A DNA stretch of 64,000 bases from Pollenia angustigena (taxonomy: Eukaryota > Arthropoda > Insecta > Diptera > Polleniidae). Shown piece after piece: positions 44,390-55,570 of the stretch. The stretch lies in assembly GCA_930367215.1 (NCBI GenBank), contig OV884059.1, forward strand, positions 52,298,957-52,362,956. The letters are read 5' to 3'. The position numbers and the translations under genes are program-made. The number at the start of each line of letters is the position of its first letter. Positions within the stretch are counted from its first letter, which is position 1. The notes beneath the pieces are model-generated. The model saw only the letters and a list, made by a program, of their open reading frames with translations, was not told where the DNA came from and did not search any database.

Positions 44390-44780
44390 TTGGTGGTCAG
44401 AAACAAACCGCTACTAAAGAGTGTTCCCTAGTTTTATACGCTAAAAGATATGATCTCAGAATCCCCATTAAGGCTATTGTATTGCCAAAGGTAACTAAAA
44501 GACTACCAGCTTGTACTTTCAAAATGCCCCACTCGCCAGAACTTGCGGAATTGGATCTTGCCGACCCAACCTTTAACCAATCTTCGCAAATAGATTTAAT
44601 CCTCGGCAATGACCATGAACATTTCCTTAATATTGCTGGCATAAAAAAGAATATTTGTGGACAAACCTCAGCATACAATACCGTCTTTGGCTGGGTTCTA
44701 AGTGGCCCAATAAAAACGCAGCAAATTCAATCTTTTACCACCTCAGTTAACACAACAGAAAATTTTGGGAGCAAGAAGAA
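44390..44780 (+). pseudogene. pol: BEL-R protease C-terminal part and linker
   Basis: In a different frame from both neighbours (open to 44937; the first recognisable ATG at 44482 is internal). Recognisable blocks are IDLILGNDH and AYNTVFGWVLSGP, which are typical of the region between the A17 protease and RT in Bel/Pao. The true coding path leaves this frame near 44765 through another one-base shift. Confidence 0.75.
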
Positions 44781-47700
44781 TTGCCAAAAAACCACTCTAA
44801 CTCTGCTGAAGACGATTTTTGTGAAAGCTTTTACACGAATACCACTACTCGTCATACAAATGGCAAATACATGGTCAGATTACCCTTTAAGCCTGAGTTC
44901 CCCGAACAAATCTTTCTCGGCCCTTCACGGTTCATAGCCTTAGCGCAATATGCTAGAATGGAGCAAACTTTAGCCAAAAATCCCGAGATACAATCCACAT
45001 ATCAAGAGGTCTTGAATGAATATCTAACCCTTGATCATATGGAAGAAACTAACCCGCAGGAACTCATATCTAAGGGCAAAGTAAATTCTTACTACTTGCC
45101 ACATCACGCAGTTGTTCGCCCAGAACACAAAACCACTAAAGTCAGAGTGGTATTCAATGCTTCGAGAAAAACAAAATCTCAGTTTTCCCTAAACGATACT
45201 CTTTACACAGGCCCACCTCTCCAAAATGACTTAATGACTGTAATTCTCAATTGGAGAAAATACAAGTTTGTTTTTAGTGGCGATATCCAAAAAATGTATC
45301 GCCAAATTCTCGTACACCCTGACGATAGGCCCTTTCAAAGGATTGTATTTCAACCTCATTCCGATAGCCCTATAAAAGACTACCAATTAAAAACAGTTAC
45401 TTTCGGAGTAAACTGTGCCCCTTATTTAGCGATACGAACCCTACTCCAGTTAGCCTCAGATTCTGAATCCACCCACCCTAAAGCATCATCAATCTTACGC
45501 AAGGAAACGTATGTCGATGATATTTTATCGGGAGGATACTCAATTGAAGAATCACTAAATGCCCAATCTCAACTTATTGAAGTCTTAAACTCAGCGGGAT
45601 TGCCACTCAAAAAGATAACGGCTAACGAACCCCAGCTACTCTCTCATTTACCACATGAAGATCTGTACGATTCAGATTTTCTTCGGTTTCATGAAACAAG
45701 CTCCACAAAAACCCTCGGCATCAAGTGGAATGCCCTAAACGATTCATTCTCATACAATTTTTCCCCAATTGATAAAGCCACACGAATCACAAAGCGGCAG
45801 ATTCTCTCGGCAGTTGCCAAACTTTTTGATCCCGCCGGATGGGTAGCCCCAATAGTCATCCGGGCAAAATTGTTAATGCAACAATTATGGTTGGAAGGCC
45901 TACAATGGGACGATGAAGTTTCCCAAGAATCCCTTACAAAATGGAACAATCTTATTCAAGATCTTTCACAAGTAGACACAATTTCCATACCTCGCTGGCT
46001 ACAGTATATGCCGTCGGATAGTATTCAAATCCATGGATTCTCAGACGCTTCACAAGCAGCATACTGTGCCACGGTATATATTCGTTGTCTAACTCATACT
46101 AACAATACCTTCACCAACCTTTTAGTAGCGAAAACTAAGGTAGCGCCCATTCAAACAGTCTGCCTACCTCGCCTAGAACTGAATGGCGCTGTACTACTAG
46201 CAAACCTAGTAAGTTATGTTTGCTCGTCATTAAATTTCAATACCACAGAGATATTTTTATGGACTGATTCATCCATTGTTCTTGGCTGGTTATCAAAACC
46301 ACCTTCCTCCTGGGAAACATACGTTGCAAATCGAACTTCACAAATTCACGGCTTGATTCCAAATGCAACCTGGCGACACGTCCCCACTCATGACAACCCA
46401 GCAGACATTGGAACTCGCGGCTGTAGGCCGCAAGACCTCACACAAAACTCGCTCTGGTGGTATGGACCTAACTGGCTAACCAAACCCCCATCTGAATGGC
46501 CTAGTCGGAATCCCCTTAAAATAATTCAGTCGCCAAAACAAACGCTTTCCTTACACATAAAAGTGGAAGAAAATGATATTCTAACACACTTTTCTTCGTA
46601 TAATAAAGCTTTACGCATTTTAGGCTATATATTTCGATTCTTTAACAAATGCAAGGGAAATTTTGCTTTAGATCGTATTGAAACAGTCGCGCACCCTTTA
46701 ACGCAAAGCGAGTTAAATTATGTGAAATTTCGACTCATAATGCTAGCTCAAAAAACTTTTTACATGGAAGAATATCAAAGTTTGAATGACTCCCAACCCC
46801 TATCTAACAAAAGCTCTTTAAAAACACTAAATCCGTTTATAGACTCAAATTCTCTCCTACGGGTAAACGGACGACTAGCCCAATCGTCGCTCCCTTATAA
46901 TGAACGCTACCCAATTATATTACCCGGTAACTCTAGATTTTGTCACCTTTACCTCACTCATCTGCACAATTTTCTCTTACATGCAGAATGTAGTCAAATG
47001 TGTAGACTCACACAAACCGAATTTTATATTTCCAGACTAAAACCTCGAGTTAAAAACATTATACGTCACTGCAAAACTTGTTTAATCTACAAACAACAGC
47101 CATGTGCACAGATAATGGCTCCCTTACCCCCCGAAAGATGCAACCTCTCATTACCCTTTCAAATAACAGGCATTGATTTCGCTGGTCCATTTGACCTTAA
47201 AACATCACCATTGCGCAATTCTGTTATAGTCAAGGGATACGTGAGTGTGTTCGTTTGCTTTAGCACAAAAGCAATTCACCTTGAACCCTGTTCAGATTTG
47301 TCCTCTTCTGCATTTCAGGCGGCATTCGCTCGATTTGTTGGGAGGCGGGGGCTCCCCCATAGGGTAATCACCGATAATGGCAGAAATTTTGTAGGAGCCA
47401 GCAGAGTCCTTAAGCGTGAATTTGCGCAATTTATAAAAACCACTTCCCTAGACATTTCACAAAAATTTATAACTCACGGCTTTGAGTGGAAATTCATACC
47501 ACCACATGCACCACACATGGGCGGTTTATGGGAGGCCGCTGTGAAAAGCTTTAAATTTCACTTTAAAAGACTAGCCGGCCCTCACAAATTCAGCTTCGAG
47601 GAATTCACTACTATTCTAGCTCGAATAGAAGGGGTTCTCAACTCCCGTCCCCTCTCTGCACTATCTGAGGATCCTACAGATTTGACCGCCTTAACTCCTG

Positions 47701-48077
47701 GGCACTTCCTCAGAGGAGCTCCCTTAATGGCTTTCCCAGAGCAAAATTACCAAAAAATGTCAATTATTAATCGATGGGAAAAGTTAAAAGTTATTCACCA
47801 TCAATTTTCAATTCGGTGGAAAGAAGATTACTTAAAATCCCTCCATAAGCGATACAAATGGAAAAATTCAGCCCGAAACCTCCAAATCGGAGATCTAGTA
47901 GTCGTAATCGATGATTTACAACCTCCCCACGAATGGCGTCTAGGTCGAATAGTAAAAACATACCCAGGTTCTGATACAAACGTACGTATTGCAGATATTC
48001 GTGTCACGTCAGGAATTATAACTCGACCGATAGTCAAACTGTGCTATCCATTTTTGAATGATGAAAACTCAAACTAA
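44781..48077 (+). CDS. pol: BEL-R Pol: reverse transcriptase, RNase H, integrase
   Basis: 1098 codons without interruption. Residue numbers are approximate. RT: HHAVVRPEHKTTKVRVVFNA, GDIQKMYRQI, catalytic YVDDILSGG (about 244). RNase H: GFSDASQAAYCATVY (about 419), LELNGAVLL, WTDSSIVLGWL, HVPTHDNPADIGTRG. Integrase: HHCC zinc region (HLHNFLLHAE...CKTCLIYKQQ, about 725-770), catalytic residues in GIDFAGPF (797), ITDNGRNF (863) and GGLWEAAVKSFK (918), then a DUF5641-like C-terminal domain. All catalytic residues are present, so enzymes could work if supplied in frame; upstream frameshifts separate it from gag. The formal ATG is internal to the original polyprotein. Confidence 0.95.
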   Translation: MPKNHSNSAEDDFCESFYTNTTTRHTNGKYMVRLPFKPEFPEQIFLGPSRFIALAQYARMEQTLAKNPEIQSTYQEVLNEYLTLDHMEETNPQELISKGKVNSYYLPHHAVVRPEHKTTKVRVVFNASRKTKSQFSLNDTLYTGPPLQNDLMTVILNWRKYKFVFSGDIQKMYRQILVHPDDRPFQRIVFQPHSDSPIKDYQLKTVTFGVNCAPYLAIRTLLQLASDSESTHPKASSILRKETYVDDILSGGYSIEESLNAQSQLIEVLNSAGLPLKKITANEPQLLSHLPHEDLYDSDFLRFHETSSTKTLGIKWNALNDSFSYNFSPIDKATRITKRQILSAVAKLFDPAGWVAPIVIRAKLLMQQLWLEGLQWDDEVSQESLTKWNNLIQDLSQVDTISIPRWLQYMPSDSIQIHGFSDASQAAYCATVYIRCLTHTNNTFTNLLVAKTKVAPIQTVCLPRLELNGAVLLANLVSYVCSSLNFNTTEIFLWTDSSIVLGWLSKPPSSWETYVANRTSQIHGLIPNATWRHVPTHDNPADIGTRGCRPQDLTQNSLWWYGPNWLTKPPSEWPSRNPLKIIQSPKQTLSLHIKVEENDILTHFSSYNKALRILGYIFRFFNKCKGNFALDRIETVAHPLTQSELNYVKFRLIMLAQKTFYMEEYQSLNDSQPLSNKSSLKTLNPFIDSNSLLRVNGRLAQSSLPYNERYPIILPGNSRFCHLYLTHLHNFLLHAECSQMCRLTQTEFYISRLKPRVKNIIRHCKTCLIYKQQPCAQIMAPLPPERCNLSLPFQITGIDFAGPFDLKTSPLRNSVIVKGYVSVFVCFSTKAIHLEPCSDLSSSAFQAAFARFVGRRGLPHRVITDNGRNFVGASRVLKREFAQFIKTTSLDISQKFITHGFEWKFIPPHAPHMGGLWEAAVKSFKFHFKRLAGPHKFSFEEFTTILARIEGVLNSRPLSALSEDPTDLTALTPGHFLRGAPLMAFPEQNYQKMSIINRWEKLKVIHHQFSIRWKEDYLKSLHKRYKWKNSARNLQIGDLVVVIDDLQPPHEWRLGRIVKTYPGSDTNVRIADIRVTSGIITRPIVKLCYPFLNDENSN

Positions 48078-48165
48078 AAAACCGAAATAACTCTCTGATA
48101 TTTAATCATTAATTAAAATCCCTTCTCCTATACATCATTTCATCACTTATTAACATCCATTAATC

Positions 48166-48801
48166 ATGCTCCATAAACCATCCCCCTTAAATCTTACTCA
48201 CTCATTCATGCATTTTTATCCTAGGAATAATCGGACAGTGATCATTACACGCAGCAACAGCCGCATTCGAAGCCAGAATACCAGCCAAGGTAGAAACCAG
48301 CACAACAGCCATAGTCGTAGCCAAAGTCTCAGCCAACGCATTAGCCAAAGTAGCAGACAACGCATCAGCCATAGTCGCAGCCAACATATCCGCAACAGGC
48401 GTAATCACCGTATTGAACACCGTTCTACACGTCGTGAAGCAGCAGTATACAGGTGCATGGTCTGCCAAAACTACCACGCCTTACGTTTGTGCCCCAGATT
48501 TCTCAGGATGAGCCCACGCATGAGAAAAACCGTGGTAATCAGGCACAAATATTGCATAAACTGCTTTGCAAAAAGCCACGAACTTAGGTCGTGCACTTCT
48601 CTGGCCACCTGTAAGGAGTGCGATCAACTCCACCACACGCTTCTACATCTTCAACCAACTCGTGCGACCATGCAACCTCGTCAACATCGAGCCAGCGGTC
48701 AACAACCCGCTCCTACAACTGTTCCAGACAGCAGCGTGATTGTAGAAGCCATCAAATCACTGGCCAACGTTCTAAGTGCCACCAATAATTATTCTGCCTA
48801 A
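48166..48801 (+). CDS. BEL-R ORF3: Arg/Ser-rich protein with a three-finger zinc module
   Basis: 211 codons between pol and the 3' LTR, where other retroelements may carry env. Residues about 27-91 are rich in Arg, Ser, Gln and His with SRS, SQS and RNRR patterns. Then come CMVCQNYHALRLC (97-109), YCINCFAKSHELRSC (129-143) and CKECDQLHHTLLH (149-161). The spacing C-x2-C-x3-H-x4-C, C-x2-C-x4-H-x4-C, C-x2-C-x3-HHTLLH and the 21-residue distance between the first two units equal those in the element's own Gag. No signal peptide or membrane segment is apparent. It is probably an RNA-binding accessory protein derived from a Gag; function unknown. The frame is intact. Confidence 0.75.
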   Translation: MLHKPSPLNLTHSFMHFYPRNNRTVIITRSNSRIRSQNTSQGRNQHNSHSRSQSLSQRISQSSRQRISHSRSQHIRNRRNHRIEHRSTRREAAVYRCMVCQNYHALRLCPRFLRMSPRMRKTVVIRHKYCINCFAKSHELRSCTSLATCKECDQLHHTLLHLQPTRATMQPRQHRASGQQPAPTTVPDSSVIVEAIKSLANVLSATNNYSA

Positions 48802-48818
48802 CAGCGAGGCCGGGAGCA
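48802..48818 (+). other. BEL-R purine-rich tract before the 3' LTR
   Basis: GCGAGGCCGGGAGCA precedes the TG of the 3' LTR and is the likely plus-strand primer. Confidence 0.6.
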
Positions 48819-50146
48819 TGTCCAAACGAAGTTTGAACACCAAATTAATTAAGCTTATTTGTATATTTTATTATTTGCCATTTATATTGATTAGAATTCT
48901 ATAAAAATCAATTCATTTATTTTTATTTCAATTGAACATTTATATTTACACTTTATCACAACATTTAAAATCATACCTTAAAAATACGTTCCGGTTTGCA
49001 CTTCAGTATTTGCTAACCCTGACATATAACATCAATACATGTCAACCCTATTTAAATTACATGTCAAATGTCAGTTCTCTTATTCTTTTTAACTTAACGA
49101 AAATACAAGCAGCGCGCGGCTTCTTGCCTTTTACGTTTTGCCATTTTTTTGGCACTTGTCTTTCAACCTTCAAACTGCGAACTTGAATTTTATTAAAAAG
49201 AAAAGTGTAATAAGAGAAATTTGAAATTTAGTGTTCTGCAATAAAAATTAAAGTTTTCAAAATTAAGTGTCTAAATAAGCCTAGAGTACAATTTGCTAAA
49301 ACAACCCTATAGCTACAGCAAAATAATTACATTGTGCCAAATGTGTAAATACCTATAAGGGCCATCATTAAAACCTAGTGTACATTTTTTCTTAAATACA
49401 TTAAATTGTGCTACTGTGTAATTAAATATGTAAGTGCCTAAATAAAACCCAAAGATTAATCTAATGTTGTAAAGATAAAGATTCGTCTAAAAATTGTAAA
49501 TATAAATGTAAAAATTGTCTACAACCTAAAATTAAATCTAAACTAAACTAAGCCTAATATAGCATTTGCTACATTAAAAGTCACATAAATTGTGCTATTT
49601 AAACCTAAATTAAATTGAACTAAAATTAAAACAAAATTGAACTAAGTTTACTATAACAATTGCTAAATTAAAAGTCGAATAAATTTTGCTACTTAACCTA
49701 AATTGAATTGAACTAAAATTAAAACAGAATTGAACTAAGGCTGCTACAACATTTGTTAAATTAAAATTCACCCTATATTTTGCTACTTAAATCTACATTG
49801 AATTGAACCAATTGAAGTTTTACTTAACCTAAATCTATTATTGATTATATTACCCTAAACGTTATTAAAATTCTACCTCAATCGGAATTATATTACAAAT
49901 AAATTGTATTTACCAACCTGAATTGTAACCCGTCTACCCTTTAATTACCATCAGGTTAAAAAGAAAAAGGTAAGTTCAGATAATCAGAAGTCATGTTCAC
50001 ACTACCCTCACTTATACCCTATTTTTTGTTTGTTTCCTTATTATAATTACTTCCCGAGTAATTATAATAACCCGTATCTTCCCCTCAGACACCACGCCCA
50101 TTGGCAAGCTGCATTAATAATAATTAGCCCCCACCTAATTATTACA
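48819..50146 (+). repeat. BEL-R 3' LTR
   Basis: 1328 bp, TG...CA, virtually identical to the 5' LTR (one substitution and a 4-bp indel seen by eye). Confidence 0.95.
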
Positions 50147-50151
50147 CTATT

Positions 50152-50666
50152 TTTTTTTTTTTTTTTATTTCATCCATTTTATTCCATTTGTTTATTTAGT
50201 GTTAAATTTTAATTTTATTTAATTTTTTATATCTGATAGGTACCACTTTTATAAAAAAATCTCCTTGCTGTATACTCCAGCCTGTGACGACCTTCATTAA
50301 AATTTTTTCTGATCACCTGTTTATTCTACGTAAATTTATGTATATTAATCAATAACTTAAATAAAATTAATGAGAACTTTAAGCAAACTAAGCAAGTATA
50401 TAATTTAAAAGCATTTATCTATTGTAAAATGCAAACAACCATAATGTTGTTGCTTTTTAAACATATTATTTTAAATTTAAAATTAAACATCAATGTTTTA
50501 AAATATTATAATTTCAAACATGTTATTGTTTCAATTAACCGTAACATGTTTGGAGACAACCATAATATTGTTATATCTTTTGGATTGATTAATTTGACCA
50601 TAATATGGTTGCGGTGACAATACTATGGTTGAAATAACCATAATATGTGTAAGTGTATGGTCGTAG
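50152..50666. other. AT-rich stretch with repeated ACCATAATATTGTT-like motifs
   Basis: Starts with a T run that continues the target of BEL-R. From about 50435 the near-palindrome ACCATAATATGGTT and variants occur at least five times in either orientation. No gene seen. Confidence 0.55.
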
Positions 50667-50736
50667 CTTTATTTTATTTTTTATTTTTTCAATTAAATTC
50701 ATTTATTATAATTATTTTGCATTTAAAAATCTTAAT

Positions 50737-52388
50737 CTATTCCCGCGAAGCCATTCGGCTTGTCTGCAGGAAATTCAATAAGGTATTTAAATAATAAAAA
50801 ATAAGAAAATAGATATAGAGTATATTAAGTATTAGATTTTTCCTTGGGTGTCGATAAAATATTCCTTTAAATATGTAAGTTTTTCTTCTGTTTGGGTTGG
50901 TAATATTTAACAGTTGTATTGGTATACTGTTGAAGATATTTGGTAGCGTTGTTTTGAACGAATTTTTGCCATAATTGTTTCGATGTCGTTCCACATGATA
51001 CCGTCCTTCTGCTCGTTGCCTAGTGTTGTAAGCGTGGTTTATTGGCTTTAAGTATCTGGGATCGTTATAAAACTCGTTGACAAGTGTATAGTAATATATA
51101 CTTTTGATATTTAATACGTTAAGGTTGGTTGCAATGTTATTTGAATTAGTGTTGTTTCCGTTATTATTATATCGTGAATTGATGTTGGTGTTTGCATTAT
51201 TAAGTGTATATATAGTATTGCCAATGTTCCTGTTGTAGTTTACTCTATTGCTGCTTATGTTATTTGTGTCTGTAGTTCATTTCGATAGTTGTTGGTGTAT
51301 GTGTTGGTTATATTGGTGTTTATGATATTTGGGTTGATTTGTATGTTGTTAATTATGTGCGTGTAGTTAATGAAATGTACGTTGTTGCTGGTGTGTGTAT
51401 TGCTGTTGGCGATAGTATTTAAGATGATGTAGGTGCTTCTGTTGTTGTTGATATTGGTATTTCTATAGTTGTTTGGATTAGTAATCGACATATTTTCAGT
51501 TGCATTATATGTGTTGTTTACGTGGATATTATTGCTGTGCATGTTGTTGTTAATTTGTGTGTTATTGTTGACCTGAGTGTTGTTATTTGTACGTGAGTTA
51601 TTGTTGTGATCGTAGTTCACGTGTGAGTTGTTGTTAATGTATGTGATGTTGTTTAAATGTGGGTTTTTGTTACCTTGGGTGTTGTTTACGAGTGTGTTGT
51701 TATTTGTATGTGAGTTATTGTTTTGATCGTTGTTAACGTATGTGTGGTTGTTCACGTGTGTGATGTTGTTTAAATGTGGGTTGTTGTTATCTTGGGTGCT
51801 GTTCAGGAGTGTGTTGTCATTTGTACGTGAGTTATTGTTTTGATTGTTGTTCTCGTGTGAGTTGTTGCTAACGTGTGTGTGGTTGTTCACGTGTGTGACG
51901 TTGTTTAAATGTGTGATGTTGTTACCTTGGGTGTTGTTTTCGAGCGTATTGTTGACTATGAGTGTGTCGTTGTTAACGTTTTGGTTGTCAGTAATGCTTG
52001 TGTATAATACATTTTGAGTGTTGTGGTTAAGCGGGGGTATATTGTAGTACGATATATTTTGCGTGTTGCTCGTGTTAGTATAAACGTATTCTATTTGAAG
52101 TTGTTGGTTGTGGTGCTTGGTTTTAAGAAGTATTTTAAGTATTTGGTTTTGTGTTTGTTGAAGGGATCTGCAATATGTTGCATTTCCCCATGCAGTAATT
52201 CCATGTCTAATATAAGATTCTGCTAGTGAAAAGTATGCCTGTTTGAGAACATCAAACGTTGAACAGTTACTTAGATGATACAAGCTGTATGCCGATTTGC
52301 GCAGTTTCTTTGATAGATATTGATCTTGGGAGAGCCATTTAAAGTTGTCATAAACGTATACTTCTAGATATTTATAAGTTTTAACCAA
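50737..52388 (-). pseudogene. LINE-B2 ORF2 C-terminal part with Asn/His/Val-rich domain
   Basis: The frame 51255-52388 starts at KTYKYLEVYV of the thumb region and reaches GITAWGNAT and NQQLQIEYVYTNTS. It then runs for about 250 residues in Asn-rich repeats (NNITHVNNHTHV, NNNTLVNNTQGN). The C-terminal domain follows at 50737-51200 (ERHRNNYGKNSFKTTLPNIFN). Repeat units differ from both LINE-A and B1, again with NN-T/S-H-V-N cores. Two frame breaks separate the parts. Confidence 0.8.
50742..50770 (-). other. 3' terminal stem-loop of LINE-B2
   Basis: Element strand: CCTGC-AGAC-AAGCC-GAAT-GGCTT-C-GCGGG. Stems equal those of LINE-A, but the loop is GAAT instead of CCAT. Confidence 0.85.
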
Positions 52389-52452
52389 TTCTATTGTGGT
52401 AGTGCAACTATCTGTGTAGATATTGTTGTTGTTGTTGTGAAGACACTGGTAA

Positions 52453-53756
52453 TCATGAAAAAGTAATATTTTTATCTATTGAATTGAGATGGGGTGGTTT
52501 AATGTGCATAACCTTTGTTTTTGCGGCATTTATAACAAGTCCATTATCATGGCACCATTTTGTGATTTGGTTTAGCTGATTTTGCATATTGACGTAAGCA
52601 ATATCAATATTTTTGTTGGATACTATTATGGCTGTATCATCAGCGTAAGCAAACGCAGAACATTCTTCGAGGACTTTTAACATCTCATTGACATATACAT
52701 ATGAGATACAAAATTGGCCCAAGTTTGGAACCTTGGGGAACAACACTATTTGTATTAGTTTCATCACTAAGTGTGTGACAAATTTTAACTCGAAATGTTC
52801 TAAGATTTAAGTAATCTTTAAACCAGTCCAGGCATTTTCCTCTAACGCCGTTTCGTTCTAGCATTCTTAATAAATTCGTATGAGAAAGAGTATCGAAAGC
52901 TTTTCTAAAATCGATGAAAAGGGCCAAGCAGTGTTAATTTTCACCTAAGCAAGTATTAATGTGGTGTGAAAAATCACTTAATAATTTATTAATGTTTCTA
53001 CCTTTTTGAAAGCCATACTGTTTAGGATCAATAATTTTAAATTTTGTTAGAAATTCATTTAACCTTGTTACTACTATCTCTCCCAGTACTTTCTCAATCA
53101 CTGGTAATATCGAAATAGGTCTGTAATTATTAATGTCGTTTTTGGTTCCACTTTTATAAATTGGACGTATTAATGATGTTTTTAACATATTTGGTATGTT
53201 ACAGTTTGTTATTACTTGAGTTTATGATTACTGGTTAGAATAGAAGCGTTATATTTTAGATCTTTTGGCCTTATTCCATCAGCTTCAGCTCCTTTATGTG
53301 TTTTTAGGTGTATTAAAACGTTAAATACCTCATCTTCAGTTGCGGGAGGTAAGAACATGGAGTTCTGAATGGTCGTTGGCCTTTTCAGACATGTTTTAAT
53401 ATTATACTTATGTAAAATTTTGCTCACGTTTTCATTGTTGTTGCAAACTTGTTTGCGATATTTTTTACAATATCATTCTTAAACGAGTTAAGTAATGTAG
53501 CGTCAATATTTGATATTTTTCTACCGATTATTTCATTTACCAATTGCCATGTAGCTCTTCTATTGTTTGCGTTTTCTTGGAATTTTCTTCTAAAATAATA
53601 GTTGTTTGCATTGATTATTTTTTTATTTAGGCAGTTTCGAAATTTTTTATAATTATTTTCGAAATTTTTGTTATTTTTATTATTTAGCCATTTGATATAA
53701 AGTTTATCCCGAATTTCACAATATTCTATAAATTCCGCACTCATCCACGGTTTCAC
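52453..53756 (-). pseudogene. LINE-B2 ORF2 linker and reverse transcriptase, fragmented
   Basis: Pieces 53424-53756, 53212-53427, 52934-53188, 52685-52927 and 52453-52767 give THKGAEADGIRPKDLK, NYRPISILPVIEKVLGE, ALFIDFRKAFDTLSH, VPQGSKLGPILY and YADDTAIIV. At least four frame breaks or stops occur, including one between the ILP block and the FIDF block. The catalytic ADD is preserved. Confidence 0.85.
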
Positions 53757-54225
53757 TTTTCTACGTTTCCTTTTGTCACTATTATTATACTGTTGTTTGG
53801 ATTTTTCATAAATGTTCTTAATTGTTTCATAAATTTTGTTAAAGATTTCATTAGTGTTTAAATTTCTATTTACTAATTCAATCCAGTTAATTGCTCTAAT
53901 ATTTTTGTTAACTTTAAAACTATTTAAATTGGCGCCCTGTAAAGGTTGGTTTTGCGTTCCCTGCTTTATTTTGTTTTTTACTTTTTCTTCTTGGACACAA
54001 CAAAAAAGTGTATAATGATCCGATATGTTTGTTCTGATTACCGCAGCATTTTTTTGTGTGTTTGCTTAATTGTTTCTTATATGCAAGAAATCAATGCAAG
54101 AGCTTGTTTTCTTTGTTATGCCTTCTCTTGTTATCTCTTTAATTGTACACTGCAATCCGTTTGATGAGATCATTTCCATGTATTTTGTTGTTGTAATATT
54201 TTTGTTGAGAATATTAATATTTATG

Positions 54226-54708
54226 TCACAAAAAATAACTAAGTTTTTTTTTATTCTTTATTGTGTTTATTGTTTTGTCAAGCTCTATTATGAACTCATT
54301 TACGTTAGTTTTTGGCGGTCGGTAAATTGTAAACAGAGAAAAATTGTTGATTTTATTTGTAACGTTTAATTGGATAGCCTCAAAGGAGTTTGTGTTTATG
54401 TTTATGTTGGTATGCGATATTTTTTCTCTAATGTAGACGGCTACACCTCCACCTCTGCTGTCTCTGTTAAGAAAGTATGAACTAAATCCATTTATACTAT
54501 ATAAATGCTGCTCTTCGTTTGTAATATTTGTTTCTACAAGAAGTATAAAGTTTATGTTGTTTATGATATTATGAAGGTTTGCCAATAATAGCGTGAAATG
54601 TAGACGTAGTAAACGAATATTCATATATATTATTGTTGTGGGATAACTTAAATAGTCTTTATTAATTTGATAAAAATTATCTAGTATTGAAACTATGTTA
54701 GTGTTCAT
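54226..54708 (-). pseudogene. LINE-B2 ORF2 endonuclease N-terminal part
   Basis: 160 codons starting MNTNIVSILDNF, with YMNIRLLRLHFTLLL, LVETNITNEE, DSRGGGVAVYI and YRPPKTN, homologous to the LINE-A endonuclease. The frame ends in an A run (TINTIKNKKKLSYFL) just before the catalytic GDINID block, so a homopolymer frameshift is likely. The rest of the endonuclease lies at 53760-54225 without a continuous frame. Confidence 0.8.
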
Positions 54709-54784
54709 GTTTTACATTAAAAAAAGAGGACAAATTTAAAAAAAACGGAAGTAATTTTGTATGTATTTGTAGTTTGTGTATTAA

Positions 54785-54968
54785 TTTAAATTGAAGATAT
54801 AATTAGATCAATAGTAGCAGCATTTGATATAATTATGGTGTTAGACATCTCATTTTTCTTGGCATAGATATTTCCATTGCGAACCCATACAAATCTCCAG
54901 TTTGATTCTTTTGCCTTTGTTTTGGCAAGCCATAGCAGTCGCCGTTTGTGGGGGGTTATTTCCATATG
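54785..54968 (-). pseudogene. LINE-B2 ORF1 C-terminal end
   Basis: Reads HKRRLLWLAKTKAKES and WVRNGNIYAKKNEMSN, matching the FP-like C-terminal domain of LINE-A ORF1. The few residues before it (EQFHME) are continued across the transposon at 58685-58700, which fixes the transposon's borders. Confidence 0.8.
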
Positions 54969-55570
54969 AAAACGATCAAAATTGGCAAATTTTTGGACGA
55001 CCCCTCTCCGATTTTAAAATAAATAGTCTCAATCGATTGCCCAGCAAAAAATAATGTACCTACATATTTTTTTTTTTTTATAGTAACTGGTTTAGTGGTG
55101 GTGTACACCACTGTCATGTGACAAAATTGAAGAAGTCTTCATAAGGGAGCTCATTGAACCCACTAAAGCGATCGCAACGAGTGAAAGCTCGTTGGAAAGG
55201 TATTGAATCAGGCTTTAATTGAAAAATAAAATTTTCCCAATATTTCTTAGAAATTTACCTTTAAATTTTCCCAAGAAAATTAAATTTTCCGATTTTCCAC
55301 AGAAGCTCCTAAATTTTCCGGCTAATTTTTTTTTTTTTTTTTGGATTCCTCATAATTTTTGCTTTAAGAATCAGCCATAAAAAAATGGGCCCCGACTCCT
55401 TGTTTGGACAGGAGAAGAGCATGTAAGAGACCACCTTGTTAAAAATACATTTTAAAAATTATTTTACAGTTAAAAATACATTTATGAAGAAAAAATCTTT
55501 CTTATTTTGCTGCTTATACTTAATTACAATATTTATTAAAAATTTCAATTGTCTTGGCATCATTATAAAA

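Larger units (their letters stand above)
37379..50146 (+). mobile_element. BEL-R: complete Bel/Pao LTR retrotransposon, 12.8 kb
   Basis: Two direct LTRs (37379-38702 and 48819-50146) begin TG and end CA. The 5-bp duplication CTATT lies at 37374-37378 and 50147-50151. The internal part holds a TGG-starting primer-binding site, a 4.2-kb leader with a tandem array and a MITE, gag-pol in four frames, an extra ORF and a purine tract. Near-identical LTRs indicate recent insertion, while the frameshifts show the copy cannot make a full Gag-Pol. At 12.8 kb it is unusually long for Bel/Pao. Confidence 0.95.
50667..54968 (-). mobile_element. LINE-B copy B2, ORF2 and end of ORF1
   Basis: Minus-strand element with A-rich 3' end near 50667, stem-loop at 50742-50770, complete but frame-broken ORF2 and the C-terminal end of ORF1. 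ORF1 is split by the DNA transposon at 54969-58684; about 30 bp more of it lies at 58685-58716. Confidence 0.85.

Noticed and set aside
48202..48477. 91-codon minus-strand Ala-rich ORF
   Set aside because: Antisense shadow of the Arg/Ser-rich part of BEL-R ORF3.
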